64,000 bases of DNA from Candidatus Gastranaerophilales bacterium (GTDB lineage Bacteria > Cyanobacteriota > Vampirovibrionia > Gastranaerophilales > Gastranaerophilaceae): positions 1 to 64,000 of the forward strand of contig CANPYW010000002.1 in the NCBI GenBank assembly GCA_947588745.1. Direction: 5' to 3'. The translations under genes and the position numbers were made by a program. Shown here one piece after another: positions 45,498 through 55,428 of this stretch. The notes beneath the pieces are model-generated. The model worked only from the letters and a program-made list of their open reading frames with translations. It did no database searches and had not been told where the DNA came from. Every line of letters begins with the position of its first letter. Position 1 is the first letter of the stretch.

Positions 45498-46250
45498 TTA
45501 TTCGTCATCACTGACTAAAGCTTCTTCGATTTCCGCAATAACCATTTTTGCGGCAGCTACGGGGTCTTTGGCTTCGGTAATGGGTCTGCCTATAATAATA
45601 TAGTCAAAACCGGCTTTTATTGCATCAGACGGCGAAACAATACGTATCTGGTCGTTAACGATAGCCCAGGTAGGTCTGACGGCTGGGCAAACAACGATAA
45701 AATCTTCACCCAATTCGGCTTTTATTTTTTTTGCATCGGTATCAGGAACTATAACACCTTGAAGCCCGCTTTGTTTAGCTAATTTAGATAACTGAAGCAC
45801 ATAATCCGAAATATTTTTTTCAACACAGAGTTCGTTAGTTAATGTTTTTTGCCCGAAACTCGATAAGAGCGTAACCGCTAAAATAACCGGCTGTTTAATT
45901 TTTTGTTTTTTTGCATATTCCCTGCAAGCTTCAACGGTAGTAGAAAGCATTTTAGAACCGCCTGTTGCACTGATATTAAAGAAGTCAATACCTCTTTTCA
46001 TAAGATTTACGCAGGTTTGTGCGGTGGTATGCGGAATATCCTGATATTTACCGTCAAAATATATCTTGCCGCCGTGTTCTTTAATAACATCAATGGAATG
46101 GAAACCGCAAGAAGCCATAAGCGGCATACCAACTTTAAAAAAGCCTACATAGTCTTTTAATAAATCCACATACTTTATTGTATCTTCAATACTATCAACA
46201 TCAAGAGCAAGAATAATTCTATCTTTTGCCGAAATAATTTTATCATTCAT
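45498..46250 (-). CDS. pyrF: orotidine 5'-phosphate decarboxylase
   Basis: 250 residues. Decarboxylates OMP to UMP, last step of pyrimidine synthesis. The TIM-barrel motifs are IILALDVDS at the start, FFKVGMPLM, the catalytic Lys/Asp stretch YFDGKYQDIPHTT (family DxKxxDIPxT), GVIVPDTDAKKI, VCPAVRPTWA and the phosphate-binding IIIGRPIT. Single gene; no other pyr genes in the window. Confidence 0.96.
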   Translation of the reverse strand: MNDKIISAKDRIILALDVDSIEDTIKYVDLLKDYVGFFKVGMPLMASCGFHSIDVIKEHGGKIYFDGKYQDIPHTTAQTCVNLMKRGIDFFNISATGGSKMLSTTVEACREYAKKQKIKQPVILAVTLLSSFGQKTLTNELCVEKNISDYVLQLSKLAKQSGLQGVIVPDTDAKKIKAELGEDFIVVCPAVRPTWAIVNDQIRIVSPSDAIKAGFDYIIIGRPITEAKDPVAAAKMVIAEIEEALVSDDE

Positions 46251-46317
46251 AACTAATTCTCAAAAATCAGGATATCAAAAATATGTTAACATTATCATAA
46301 AAAGATATCAATAGTAA

Positions 46318-46707
46318 TTATTGATATCTTTGAGCAGCAATATCCATAAATTCCGTTTGGGCTGCAAGTGCATTTATATAAGCATCTGCATCTTCCATAC
46401 CTTGGTCTTTAAAAGTATTATAAGCACTTTCAAACACAATATCACAGCCTTCAAGCAATTCAGGATGATTTTGTGCAAGGAAAACAGCTTCATCAACACT
46501 TTTATTGATGTCTCCGCCTTTTGATTTTACGACTTGTGAACGACCTAAAACACCTGTATCTTTAATATATGAATGTTGTTCATTTTCAATTTCATTATTT
46601 TGTTGTTTTAATATTTCTTTTCCTTTTTTTGGTTCAACTTTTCCTAGATTTAAACCAAATTTTGAAATATTTCCGTTTATTTCTGTCATTTTCATCTCCG
46701 TGTTCAT
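46318..46707 (-). CDS. small hypothetical protein
   Basis: 129 residues, family not recognised. The N-terminal half is polar and probably disordered; the C-terminal half looks helical and acidic (VDEAVFLAQNHPELLEGCDIVFESAYNTFKDQGMEDADAYINALAAQTEFM). No signal peptide or membrane segment. The start codon follows a GAGATG-like element weakly. Located 67 bases after pyrF on the same strand. The 255 bases before its start, up to the outer-membrane protein gene, are very AT-rich and hold nothing I can identify. Confidence 0.5.
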   Translation of the reverse strand: MNTEMKMTEINGNISKFGLNLGKVEPKKGKEILKQQNNEIENEQHSYIKDTGVLGRSQVVKSKGGDINKSVDEAVFLAQNHPELLEGCDIVFESAYNTFKDQGMEDADAYINALAAQTEFMDIAAQRYQ

Positions 46708-46962
46708 TTCGCAATATATTTTAAACCCTGCTCTGAATTTTTTTTGCTACTTTATTTTAAAATATATACCACTTTTTTTTATTTTTTAATTTTATATTTT
46801 TGGAATTACCTACAATTACTGGGTTTTAGCACAAAAAAATCCAACTTTACAAAAGTTAATATTTTATATACTAAATAGATAAAATTTATTACTTATTTAA
46901 AATTACAAAAAATTATTCATTTATTTGTTGAATTAATATTATTTTTAAATCACAATTAATGT

Positions 46963-48039
46963 ATGAAGAAAATAGTTGCTTTATTCACATTATTATTATT
47001 TACAACAAATTTTGCATTTGCAAAAAATTCTAACAACAATACTCCTAAAATTAATAATTTTACTGATTTGGGACGTTATGTTGAAACTTTGGAAATAAAT
47101 GAAGAAGAATCTATACAAAATATTCAGGAAGAAAACAGTGATGATAATTTTGAAAACGAAGCAATCGAAAATGTTTTAAAACGCTATGAAGAAAATACGG
47201 TTGAATTAAAACTTGACGATGTTAATGATGAAGCAATTAATACAGTAAACAGCAGCAGAATATTTCAATTAAAAGTAAATGAAACTCAATATCGAATTGA
47301 AAATAATATAAAAGCCGAAAATATGATTTGGGACAGTTCTAAATCATTTTCACAAGCTTTTATTAACAATTCAAGACATTTAGCACCAATTCCTTCCGTT
47401 ATTAATTCTTCAAAAATAAATGCACAAGTATCAAATTCCGTATCGGCTTCACTAGGGCAAACTTTTTTAAACGATGCAATAGGTACATCGGTAATTTTCG
47501 TGAGAGCAAATGAATCCACCTATAATACCGGTGCTGTTCTTAAATATAAAGGAGATAGACTAAACATTGCAACAGGCTCGTTTACATCCTCTTTTAATCA
47601 GGCTTCCTCAGGCGGTGCGATAATTTCTTCTAATGAAATTAACCTGCCTATGAATACGGGAAGTTTTATTCTCGGCGGTGCATATATGGCTAATGAGCAA
47701 CAGGATTTTGATAAATCTACAGGCGGTTTTTTTGCGGAATACAGGTTTAAACGCCTAAAATTAAATGCTCAAGCCGCTCAAAGCAAATACACAAATTCTG
47801 ATAACGTCGATACATCTTTATACTTAGTTCCGGAACTTCAACTCACAAATTCTTTAAGCTTAAAAACAAGATTTATAAGAAATTTATCTCAAGATACCAT
47901 GCAAGATGAGTTGGTTCTGAACTTTAAGCCAAAAAATAACAATCATAATCTTGAATTGGAATTAAGTGCAACAAATAAATATACCGATTCATCAACAATA
48001 AATCAAAGAATAAAATTTTCAACATCTTTTAAAATTTAA
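46963..48039 (+). CDS. putative outer-membrane beta-barrel protein
   Basis: 358 residues with a Sec signal peptide (MKKIVALFTLLLFTTNFAFA, cleavage after residue 20). An acidic linker (about 35-90) precedes a region of alternating polar/apolar strands from about residue 150 (VSASLGQTFLNDAIGTSVIFVRAN, GGFFAEYRFKRLKLNAQAAQSKY, LSLKTRFIRNL, ELVLNFKPKNN, LELELSATNKY), ending IKFSTSFKI with an apolar-aromatic terminal strand as in BAM-assembled barrels. About 10-12 strands can be counted. It lies 44 bases upstream of mlaE. Pore or lipid-transfer role not established. Confidence 0.65.
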   Translation: MKKIVALFTLLLFTTNFAFAKNSNNNTPKINNFTDLGRYVETLEINEEESIQNIQEENSDDNFENEAIENVLKRYEENTVELKLDDVNDEAINTVNSSRIFQLKVNETQYRIENNIKAENMIWDSSKSFSQAFINNSRHLAPIPSVINSSKINAQVSNSVSASLGQTFLNDAIGTSVIFVRANESTYNTGAVLKYKGDRLNIATGSFTSSFNQASSGGAIISSNEINLPMNTGSFILGGAYMANEQQDFDKSTGGFFAEYRFKRLKLNAQAAQSKYTNSDNVDTSLYLVPELQLTNSLSLKTRFIRNLSQDTMQDELVLNFKPKNNNHNLELELSATNKYTDSSTINQRIKFSTSFKI

Positions 48040-48083
48040 AAATCATTCTGGTTAAAAAAATGAGTTTATTGTAATATATAAAT

Positions 48084-48896
48084 ATGTCAAAAATACAACT
48101 GTATTTAAAACATTCATTAACTTATAATATTTCTCTTATGATGTTTGCCCATATAAGAGAGTTTTTGGAAACCTTTGGTATTATTGCACGCCAATTTTGT
48201 CAGGTTGTCAAGTATATTATCAAAGGACAAATTAATTTTAAACAGGTAATCGAACAATCTTCACGTTTTGCGGTTGATTCCCTGCCTATAACACTTTCTA
48301 TCGTTGCAATGACGGCAATTATTCTTTCAATGCAAGTTGCACCTGAAATGGTTAAACAAGGAGGGAAAGATTATATCGGATTGCTTGTTGCACTTACAAT
48401 GGTTAGAGAAGTCGGAGTTATAATGTCAGGGTTTGCCATTATTTCAATGATAGGTTCATCACAAGCCAGTGAACTTGCAACTATGCGTGTAACTGAACAA
48501 ATTGATGCTATGGAAGTACTTAAAGTTTCTCCTTTTCAATATTTGTTTCTCCCCCGTATTTTGGCAGGAATTATTATGATGCCCTTTGTTGTGATAATTT
48601 CTTCAACATTTGGTATTCTTGCTGGTGGACTTACAGCAATGACAGCAGCAAAAGATGTTACGTGGCTCTGCTATATTACGTCTGTTTGGCAGGGATTATA
48701 TATAAGAGATATTAATATAATGTTATTAAAAGCAGCTTGCTTTGGCGGTTGTATCAGCCTAATAAGTTCCAGCTGCGGATATGAAGCAAAAGGAGGTGCA
48801 AAAGGTGTAGGTATCGCTACTACAAAAGCTGTTGTATGGTCTTTTGTTGCAATAGTTATTGTAGATTGCATATTTGCAGCTGCTTTCTATGTATAA
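48084..48896 (+). CDS. mlaE: MlaE-family ABC transporter permease (lipid transport)
   Basis: 270 residues, MlaE/TGD1 (DUF140) family, inner-membrane permease of an MCE lipid transporter. Hallmarks are SLPITLSIVAMTAIILSMQVA, VREVGVIMSGFAIISMIGSSQASELATMRVTEQIDAMEVLKVSPFQYLFLPRILAG (the conserved central block with EIDAL-like EQIDAME) and the C-terminal KAACFGGCISLISSSCGYEAKGGAKGVGIATTKAVV. Works with the next two gene products to move phospholipid between inner and outer membranes. The cyanobacterial and plastid TGD systems are its closest functional relatives. Confidence 0.95.
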   Translation: MSKIQLYLKHSLTYNISLMMFAHIREFLETFGIIARQFCQVVKYIIKGQINFKQVIEQSSRFAVDSLPITLSIVAMTAIILSMQVAPEMVKQGGKDYIGLLVALTMVREVGVIMSGFAIISMIGSSQASELATMRVTEQIDAMEVLKVSPFQYLFLPRILAGIIMMPFVVIISSTFGILAGGLTAMTAAKDVTWLCYITSVWQGLYIRDINIMLLKAACFGGCISLISSSCGYEAKGGAKGVGIATTKAVVWSFVAIVIVDCIFAAAFYV

Positions 48897-48912
48897 AGAA
48901 GATGACAATATT

Positions 48913-49644
48913 ATGGCTATAAATGTTCAAAATTTGACCAAAGAATTTAACGGAAAAAAAGTTTTAAATAACATTTCCTTTAGCGTAAATCCACAGGAAG
49001 TATTATCAATAGTAGGATTTAGCGGTTCCGGAAAAAGCACCATACTTAAAATATTATGCGGATTATTAGAAGCAGATTCCGGTTCAATTAATATTTTAGA
49101 CGGTGACATTGCCATGGTCTTTCAGTACTCGGCACTTTTTGACTCTCTTAATGTATTTGATAATATTTCTTTTGCACTTCAAGAAAGAAAAGAGTTTAAA
49201 AATAAATATACCAAACAAGAGCTGAAAGAAATAGTAAGAAAAAGCCTTCAAACTGTTGGACTTTCAGGAATTGAGAGTAAATATCCTCACGAATTATCGG
49301 GCGGTATGCAGAAAAGAGTTAGCCTTGCACGTGCTATCGTTACTCGTCCCAGGTTTATTTTATATGATGAACCTACCGCAGGGCTTGACCCGGTTGCTTC
49401 AACCGTTATTGAAGATTATATTCTCCGATTAAGGGAAGAAACAAAAGCTACTTCAATAGTAGTTACTCATCAAATGTCAACTATAACAAGATGTTCGGAC
49501 AGAGTAATCATGCTATACGACGGAAATATCGTATTCAGAGGAACTCCTGATGAATTATTAAGACAAGATACACCGTATACAAAACAATTTGTATCCGCTT
49601 CAATAGAAGGTCCAATGAAAATATCATCACTTGGATTTGAATAA
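48913..49644 (+). CDS. MlaF-type ABC transporter ATP-binding protein
   Basis: 243 residues counted from ATG 48913, where the protein opens MAINVQNLTKEFNGKKV as in relatives; earlier in-frame ATGs at 48874 and 48889 overlap mlaE and are less likely. Walker A GFSGSGKST, Q-loop FQYSALFDSL, signature LSGGMQKR, Walker B FILYDEPTAGLDP and the switch His in VVTHQ are all present. ATPase of the MlaE/MlaD complex. Confidence 0.93.
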   Translation: MAINVQNLTKEFNGKKVLNNISFSVNPQEVLSIVGFSGSGKSTILKILCGLLEADSGSINILDGDIAMVFQYSALFDSLNVFDNISFALQERKEFKNKYTKQELKEIVRKSLQTVGLSGIESKYPHELSGGMQKRVSLARAIVTRPRFILYDEPTAGLDPVASTVIEDYILRLREETKATSIVVTHQMSTITRCSDRVIMLYDGNIVFRGTPDELLRQDTPYTKQFVSASIEGPMKISSLGFE

Positions 49645-49696
49645 TTTTAAAACATTGAATAATTTTTATTGTAAAATTATAAAAAAGAGGAAACTT

Positions 49697-51055
49697 ATGA
49701 AATTTTCATCATCATTTAAAGTCGGAATACTTGCAATTACAGCAATAATCATATTGGTTTTTACCGTTTTATGGATTAAAGGTAAAGCTATATCGAGTGC
49801 GGAACGTATAACAATAAGCTTTAAAGATGTTAACGGCATGCGTCCCGGCAGCGGAGTACAAATGATGGGCGTTCGAATAGGACAGGTTGAAGAAGTAAAA
49901 CCGCAAATGAATGCTGATGAAAGCTATGTAAATGTTAAATTTGTTATTACAGAACCTAATATTGTAATTCCTAAAGCTTCTGAAATTTCTATTCAGCAGT
50001 CAGGAATTATAGGTGAACAATTTCTTGAAATAACACCGCCAAAAGAAAGAATTATTTACATTCCAGAAACTGATAAAACAATGATTTTACATTCCAATGA
50101 CAAAGTTCAAATGGAATTAGACGATAAATATTATGATATCGGTATAATTAAAAAAATTGAAATTGTTCAAACAGACATGATTCCGGTTATTGATCAAGAA
50201 AATATCAAAACAAAAAATGCTTATAAAGTAAGTTATATAATCAATTTGCCGGGGCTGATACTTCCCGATATGCTGAACGGAAAAATTATTAAAGCTGATA
50301 ATGATAAAAAATTAAGAATTACGCCTAAAAATGATATAGATATACCTTATCCAATAACAAGTTCACCTTATACTGTTATTGAACCTATGAGAATAGCAGA
50401 CTTCTTAGCACTTCAATACAGGAGTGCAGAATCTTTAATTGAAACAAACGAACGTATTTCGCTCTTACTTTCTGATGATGTAATAAAAGAATTACAACAA
50501 TCGGCTTCAAACGTAAACGAATTGACTCAAAATGTTAATGTTGCAATGGCTAAAACTCAAGAATTAATTGATTTATCTAGAACAGAACTTGAAATACTTT
50601 CAAAAGATGCTTCTAATTTAGCTGATAAATTAATTGTTTTAACCGATAATATCAATCAAATTGCAGGTGATAAAGATTTTGTTGAAAATGTTACAAATGC
50701 AACAAAATCATTTACAAGACTTTCAAACAACATTTCTAATTTAATGGAAGACCCTCAAACAAAGGTTACGCTTAATAATCTAAGTGTCACATCTAAAAAT
50801 ATTGCGGAATTATCAGGATATATAAACGATATGTCCAAAGATCCACAGCTAAAAAAATGTTTGAAGGAATCTGTTGCTAAACTTAATACTGCATTAGACA
50901 AGCTGGCTATTACACTTGATACAGTTAATTATGCAACAGAGGATGAAGAAAAACTTAAACAAACATTGGATGATGTTAACAAGACTTCAGAAAATTTAAG
51001 AAAATTCTCTGAAAAATTAAATAAAAGATTTCTAATTTTCAGATTGTTATTCTAA
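49697..51055 (+). CDS. MCE-domain (MlaD/TGD2-like) lipid-binding protein
   Basis: 452 residues from ATG 49697, which has AAGAGGA upstream; an open frame back to 49631 has no such signal. One N-terminal membrane span (about 8-27) anchors the protein. The MCE domain follows (ITISFKDVNGMRPGSGVQMMGVRIGQVEEV, SGIIGEQFLEITPP), then a long helical region (about 230-440) with coiled-coil and repeated NN-type segments (VTNATKSFTRLSNNISNLMED, VTLNNLSVTSKNIAELS). In E. coli MlaD is only 183 residues; the long helical extension resembles cyanobacterial and TGD2 forms that bridge the periplasm. Part of mlaE/F/D; no mlaB or mlaC follows. Confidence 0.92.
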   Translation: MKFSSSFKVGILAITAIIILVFTVLWIKGKAISSAERITISFKDVNGMRPGSGVQMMGVRIGQVEEVKPQMNADESYVNVKFVITEPNIVIPKASEISIQQSGIIGEQFLEITPPKERIIYIPETDKTMILHSNDKVQMELDDKYYDIGIIKKIEIVQTDMIPVIDQENIKTKNAYKVSYIINLPGLILPDMLNGKIIKADNDKKLRITPKNDIDIPYPITSSPYTVIEPMRIADFLALQYRSAESLIETNERISLLLSDDVIKELQQSASNVNELTQNVNVAMAKTQELIDLSRTELEILSKDASNLADKLIVLTDNINQIAGDKDFVENVTNATKSFTRLSNNISNLMEDPQTKVTLNNLSVTSKNIAELSGYINDMSKDPQLKKCLKESVAKLNTALDKLAITLDTVNYATEDEEKLKQTLDDVNKTSENLRKFSEKLNKRFLIFRLLF

Positions 51056-51062
51056 GGTAGTT

Positions 51063-52127
51063 ATGAAACTATTTTTATCAAAACTGCACTATAAAAAAGA
51101 TTTAACATTACCGGAAAGTACGATTTTATTTGTTTTAAGATTTTTCAGTATTTTTTATGCAATAATTACCAAAACAAGAAATTCTTTATATAATAAAAGA
51201 CTGCTTCCGGCATATACATCAAAAGCATACGTTATTTCAATCGGAAATATCACGACAGGAGGAGTCGGAAAAACTCCTTTAACACTTGAAGCTGCAAAAT
51301 ATTTCCTTGAACTGAATAAAAAAGTAGCAATTATATCAAGAGGTTATGGTGCAAAACTTTCAAACAAAAATCCTATAATAGTATCAGATGGTTCAGGTGC
51401 TAAATATTCAGCATTAGAAGTGGGAGATGAACCTGTTTGGCTCAGTCAAAATGCAAAAGGTGCTGTTGTTGCTATATGTAAAAGCAGAATAAAAGCAGAA
51501 AAGTATATTAGTGAAAATTTTGGTTCTGAAATAATCATTCTTGATGACGGATTTCAACACAGGAAAATGAAACGGGACTTAGATATTCTTTTAATTGATT
51601 CAAAAAATAAATTCGGAAACGGCTATCTTCTTCCCGCAGGGCCGTTAAGGGAGGACACTTCCAACATAAAAAGAGCAGATAAAGTTATTGTTGTAAACAA
51701 AGGTTCTGCTTTAAAAAACGCACTTCAATATTGTGATTTTTTAAAACAGAAATACAATAAAGATACATATTTATGCAAAATTGTTCCGTATTATGCATAT
51801 AATATATTAACTAACGAACAACTTATACAGGGTACTAAAATAATGGCATTTTCAGCAATAGGTCAGCCGCAGGGATTTTACGAATTTTTAAAAAATGATT
51901 ATAAACTTGCGGCAATTCTTGAGTTTGAAGATCATCATTATTATGAAAAAGATGATATTTCAAAAATCATTCATTATGCTCAGGAAGAAAATATAGAGTC
52001 TGTTGTCACAACAGAAAAAGATGCCGTTAAATTAATCAATATAATTAAAGATATAGAGCTTCCAATTAAAATTTATGCACTAAAATTAAAAGCATATATA
52101 GATATAAAAGAGATTTGCGGTAAATAA
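51063..52127 (+). CDS. lpxK: tetraacyldisaccharide 4'-kinase
   Basis: 354 residues. Phosphorylates the 4' position of the lipid A disaccharide at the inner-membrane face. N-terminal membrane-proximal helix, then P-loop GNITTGGVGKTP (about 61-72), IISRGYGAKL, EVGDEPVWLSQNAKGAVVAICKSRIKA, the catalytic-site LDDGFQHRKMKRDLDILLID, PAGPLRED and VTTEKDAVKL. It begins 7 bases after the MCE gene and ends sharing a base with the next gene. Presence shows that the organism makes lipid A. Confidence 0.95.
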   Translation: MKLFLSKLHYKKDLTLPESTILFVLRFFSIFYAIITKTRNSLYNKRLLPAYTSKAYVISIGNITTGGVGKTPLTLEAAKYFLELNKKVAIISRGYGAKLSNKNPIIVSDGSGAKYSALEVGDEPVWLSQNAKGAVVAICKSRIKAEKYISENFGSEIIILDDGFQHRKMKRDLDILLIDSKNKFGNGYLLPAGPLREDTSNIKRADKVIVVNKGSALKNALQYCDFLKQKYNKDTYLCKIVPYYAYNILTNEQLIQGTKIMAFSAIGQPQGFYEFLKNDYKLAAILEFEDHHYYEKDDISKIIHYAQEENIESVVTTEKDAVKLINIIKDIELPIKIYALKLKAYIDIKEICGK

Positions 52128-53152
52128 TGAAAATTCTTGTTGTAAGATATCGTTTTATCGGTGATATGGTTCTTATGATTCCATTTCTTAGGAACTTAAG
52201 ATATAAATATCCCAATGCTCAAATAGATATGCTTGTTGCACCTAATTCGGGCGAAGTTATTTCAAACTGTCCTTATGTTAATAATTTTATATTTTTTGAT
52301 ACAACAAGAAAACATAAATATGAAAACGGAGTTGGAAAACAAAAATCTTTTTTGCATTATGTAAAACTTTTAAGAAAAGAAAAATACAACAAAACTTATG
52401 TATTAAAACGTTCGCTATCAAGTGCCGTTTTGGTATTTTTAGCGGGAATACCAGAACGCATCGGTTTTAATACCGAACATAGAGGTATATTCCTTACTAA
52501 AAAAGTTAAATACGATACTAATAAACATGAATCAATATGTGCTTTAGATCTTTTAGAAGCCGATAACATTCAAATTAAAGATACTTTTTTAGAAAATTGG
52601 ACTGACCCAAAATCGGATTATAAGGTAAATAAGATTTTTGAATTTTATAATATTTTACAAAATCAAAAAAAAGTTATAGTACACGCCGCTGCTTCTAATC
52701 CTTATAAAACATGGAATATAGATTATTTTGCACAAATAATAGAGTACCTTTCTAATGAAAAAAATGCTCAAGTTTTCTTTCTTGGTGCAAAAATCGATAA
52801 ATCTATATACGAAAATATTAAATATAACAGTGTGCTTAAAATCAAACCGATAAATTTATGCGGAGAACTTACAATTCAAGAAAGTCTTGCTTTTATTAAA
52901 GCTACTGATTTATTAATCGGTAACGATTCGGGTAATCTTCACATGGCTTCTTCCGTTAACACTCCCGTTATAGGTATTTACGGGCCTATGCCGTTTGAAA
53001 AATGGAAAGCTTTAGGTGATAAAAATATTCTTTTTAAATCAGAAGTATCTTGTGCACCTTGTTCGTTAAAGAAAAAATGTAAAAATAACAAAGCCTGTTT
53101 AAATTCGATATCTCCATCGCTTATTAAACAGGCTGTTGATAAATTCTTTTAG
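52127..53152 (+). CDS. glycosyltransferase family 9 (heptosyltransferase-like)
   Basis: 341 residues, GT-B fold. Opens MKILVVRYRFIGDMVLMIPFLRNLR (family R.xxIGDxVLxxPxLxxLR) and has ANKxPxxxLxxK-type acceptor/donor elements: VVHAAASNPYKTWNIDYFAQII and LIGNDSGNLHMASSVNTPVIGIYGP, the ADP-heptose-binding block of WaaC/WaaF. It overlaps lpxK by 1 base, so it probably adds a core sugar to lipid A-Kdo. Exact position in the core cannot be told. A Cys pattern CAPCSLKKKCKNNKACL near the C-terminus is also common in WaaF-like proteins. Confidence 0.88.
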   Translation: MKILVVRYRFIGDMVLMIPFLRNLRYKYPNAQIDMLVAPNSGEVISNCPYVNNFIFFDTTRKHKYENGVGKQKSFLHYVKLLRKEKYNKTYVLKRSLSSAVLVFLAGIPERIGFNTEHRGIFLTKKVKYDTNKHESICALDLLEADNIQIKDTFLENWTDPKSDYKVNKIFEFYNILQNQKKVIVHAAASNPYKTWNIDYFAQIIEYLSNEKNAQVFFLGAKIDKSIYENIKYNSVLKIKPINLCGELTIQESLAFIKATDLLIGNDSGNLHMASSVNTPVIGIYGPMPFEKWKALGDKNILFKSEVSCAPCSLKKKCKNNKACLNSISPSLIKQAVDKFF

Positions 53153-53168
53153 TTATAATTTTTAATTA

Positions 53169-54173
53169 TTAAAATACCGCTGCAAATGCATTTGAAAATT
53201 TAGGCATTTTATTATTTTGTTTTTTTGCTTTTGTAGTTGTACTTGTTCCGTCAGGTTTACTAACTATTATTGATTTTAACTTACTATAATTTGAATTATA
53301 ATTATAATAAACAACAGTAGTTCCTTTTTTCTTATCAAAAATTCTCATTTTTAACGGTTTATCACAAAGTGTATATCTGTATGATAATGATATTCTTTTA
53401 ACAAGTTCATTATTTTCATCTCTTGTTTCAACGCTTGATAAATCGCCATTGGCAAATTTATAAACCTGCATTGATTTTACACCGTTTATCGGTTTGTCAA
53501 ATTCTGAATATATTGTAGTTCCTGCAAGATTATCAGAATATATTGTATCTGTTTTAGTAATTCCGTTTTTAAGTGTTGTTTTATTAACAACAGGCTCTTT
53601 ATAATCATCATTTGAAGGAACAAAATCTATATCATCATCATTTATATCATAATCTTCTAAAACATTTTCTTCATTGTTTAATTCTTCTAACGAATTATCA
53701 TCATCATCCGTTAATTCAACAACTGCTTCCGAAACAGTTGCAGGTCTTTGTTCTTCTTCAAATAAATCAAATTGCGGGGTTAAAACATCGCCTTCTTTAA
53801 CTACACTAACATTATCAACATGTGGATTTAAAAATTCTTCACTTTCTATAATGTTGATGTCATCTTGAGGAACAGCCATTTTCTCTTTTATTATATGCTG
53901 AGGAGCTTTTGTATCAGTTTTACCTTTTACTTGACTTTCGGATGGAATAGTTTGTTTTAAATTAGATTTTTTCATTCTGTTTTCTTTAGCAGCTGCTAAA
54001 CCTTTAATCGTATTCATTGTAATTTGATTTAACAATGATAACGAATTACTTTTTTCTGCTGCTTTATCATTACTATCATTATTACTTGCTACAGAAGATT
54101 TTTCCTGCTTCTTATTAAAAGATAAAGCAATTTTTCTTTCATAGGGAAATTGAGTTCTTAAATTAATATTCAT
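53169..54173 (-). CDS. hypothetical protein with acidic low-complexity middle
   Basis: 334 residues from ATG 54173, preceded by AAAGGA; an open frame to 54206 lacks a ribosome site. The first 100 residues are polar and basic. About residues 110-200 are strongly acidic (EEEQRPATVSEAVVELTDDDDNSLEE, DINDDDIDFVPSNDD) and probably disordered. The last about 130 residues carry short beta-rich repeats of the kind TKTDTIYSDNLAGTTIYSEFDKPINGVKSMQVYKFANGDLSSVETRDENNELVKRISL, reminiscent of YD/RHS-like or MORN-like strand repeats but without a clear consensus. Family not recognised. No signal peptide. Confidence 0.5.
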   Translation of the reverse strand: MNINLRTQFPYERKIALSFNKKQEKSSVASNNDSNDKAAEKSNSLSLLNQITMNTIKGLAAAKENRMKKSNLKQTIPSESQVKGKTDTKAPQHIIKEKMAVPQDDINIIESEEFLNPHVDNVSVVKEGDVLTPQFDLFEEEQRPATVSEAVVELTDDDDNSLEELNNEENVLEDYDINDDDIDFVPSNDDYKEPVVNKTTLKNGITKTDTIYSDNLAGTTIYSEFDKPINGVKSMQVYKFANGDLSSVETRDENNELVKRISLSYRYTLCDKPLKMRIFDKKKGTTVVYYNYNSNYSKLKSIIVSKPDGTSTTTKAKKQNNKMPKFSNAFAAVF

Positions 54174-54315
54174 ATCAGTTCCTTTCACAAGCACTTTAAA
54201 AAACAAAAAGAAATAAATTTGCTATAATTTTAAAAAAACATTTATTACAGATACTAACTTTTTTAATATTGGCTTATTTATTGGTTATTATACGTTTACA
54301 ATATGTAACATATTT

Positions 54316-55356
54316 TTAAAACATTGACATTATACCTTCATAATAGCCCTTATAACCATTATAAACTACATAAAATACAATAAAACCTATAAAAATCATC
54401 AAAATCGGTTCTATAACTTTTGCAGCTGTTTTTACTTTTACATCAAAACTTTTTTCATATCTTTGAGAGATATTGTTCATAGTTTTATCTAATGTACCGG
54501 CTTCCTCGCCTGAAGCTATCTGGGATAATATATTACCGGGGAATAACCCTGCGACCGTAAGTGCTTGAATTAATTTACATCCTCCCGAAATCATTTTTTC
54601 CGATTTTTTCAAACTTTTATTAACTGAAGGTATTCCTATAACCGAAGAAGATAAATTTAACGCTTCATATACAGGTATTCCGGCTTTATATGCCAATGAA
54701 AATACGGAAAAAAAATTTTTAAAATAATAATCTTTTAATATGTTAGATATTAAAGGAATTGTATAGACTATATCTAAAAATTTTCGTTGTATCTGTTTGT
54801 TTAAATAGACGTAAAATGCAATAATTCCTAAAAAGATATATATAATGGCTATTTTTATACAAGCGATTATTAGAAGATTTATTACTTCCTGTTGTGAAAT
54901 ATTATCTTGAAATGAAGCAAAAACCTTTAACAAAAAGAATTTGCAGAAGAAAAACACACCGATTGCCAAAAGGAAAACGCAAACAGGATAAGTTAAAGAT
55001 GATATCATATTGTTTAAAATTTCTTCTTCTTTTGAAAGATTATTTTCTATTTCATTCAATGTATTATCTAAACTTCCCGATTCTTCACCCGTGATTAGCA
55101 GCATTGTATATGCTTTTCCGATTGCGTGGGAATACGGAAGTACGGCTTCTCTAAAAGAAGCACCTTTTTCAATATTTTTGGAAACGACACCACAAAATTT
55201 TTTTATATTTTTTTTTGATGCCGATTTCATTATTGATTTAAAACAATCTATAATAGGCATATTTGAAGCGTATAATAAATAAAAAGAGTTAAAAAACTCC
55301 CATTTTTCTTTCAATGAAAATATTTCTATATTGATATTAGATTTAAAATTATTCAA
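54316..55356 (-). CDS. GspF/PilC-type inner-membrane platform protein
   Basis: 346 residues, type II secretion system F family (type II secretion or type IV pilus). Two T2SSF domains are visible: residues about 18-140 (FFNSFYLLYASNMPIIDCFKSIM, KGASFREAVLPYSHAIGKAYTMLLITGEESGSLDNTLNEI) and about 215-330 (FSVFSLAYKAGIPVYEALNLSS, IASGEEAGTLDKTMNNISQRYEKSFDVKVKTAAKVIEPILMIFIGFIVFYVVYNGY). Three membrane spans. It is shorter than most (about 400). No GspE/PilB, pseudopilin or secretin gene lies nearby, so it is an orphan here. Confidence 0.88.
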   Translation of the reverse strand: MNNFKSNINIEIFSLKEKWEFFNSFYLLYASNMPIIDCFKSIMKSASKKNIKKFCGVVSKNIEKGASFREAVLPYSHAIGKAYTMLLITGEESGSLDNTLNEIENNLSKEEEILNNMISSLTYPVCVFLLAIGVFFFCKFFLLKVFASFQDNISQQEVINLLIIACIKIAIIYIFLGIIAFYVYLNKQIQRKFLDIVYTIPLISNILKDYYFKNFFSVFSLAYKAGIPVYEALNLSSSVIGIPSVNKSLKKSEKMISGGCKLIQALTVAGLFPGNILSQIASGEEAGTLDKTMNNISQRYEKSFDVKVKTAAKVIEPILMIFIGFIVFYVVYNGYKGYYEGIMSMF

Positions 55357-55428
55357 ATTATTACCTTTTAATTTTAATTACAGATTTTATTATATATGAT
55401 TTATAATTTTTTGTGCTACCATATTCGT

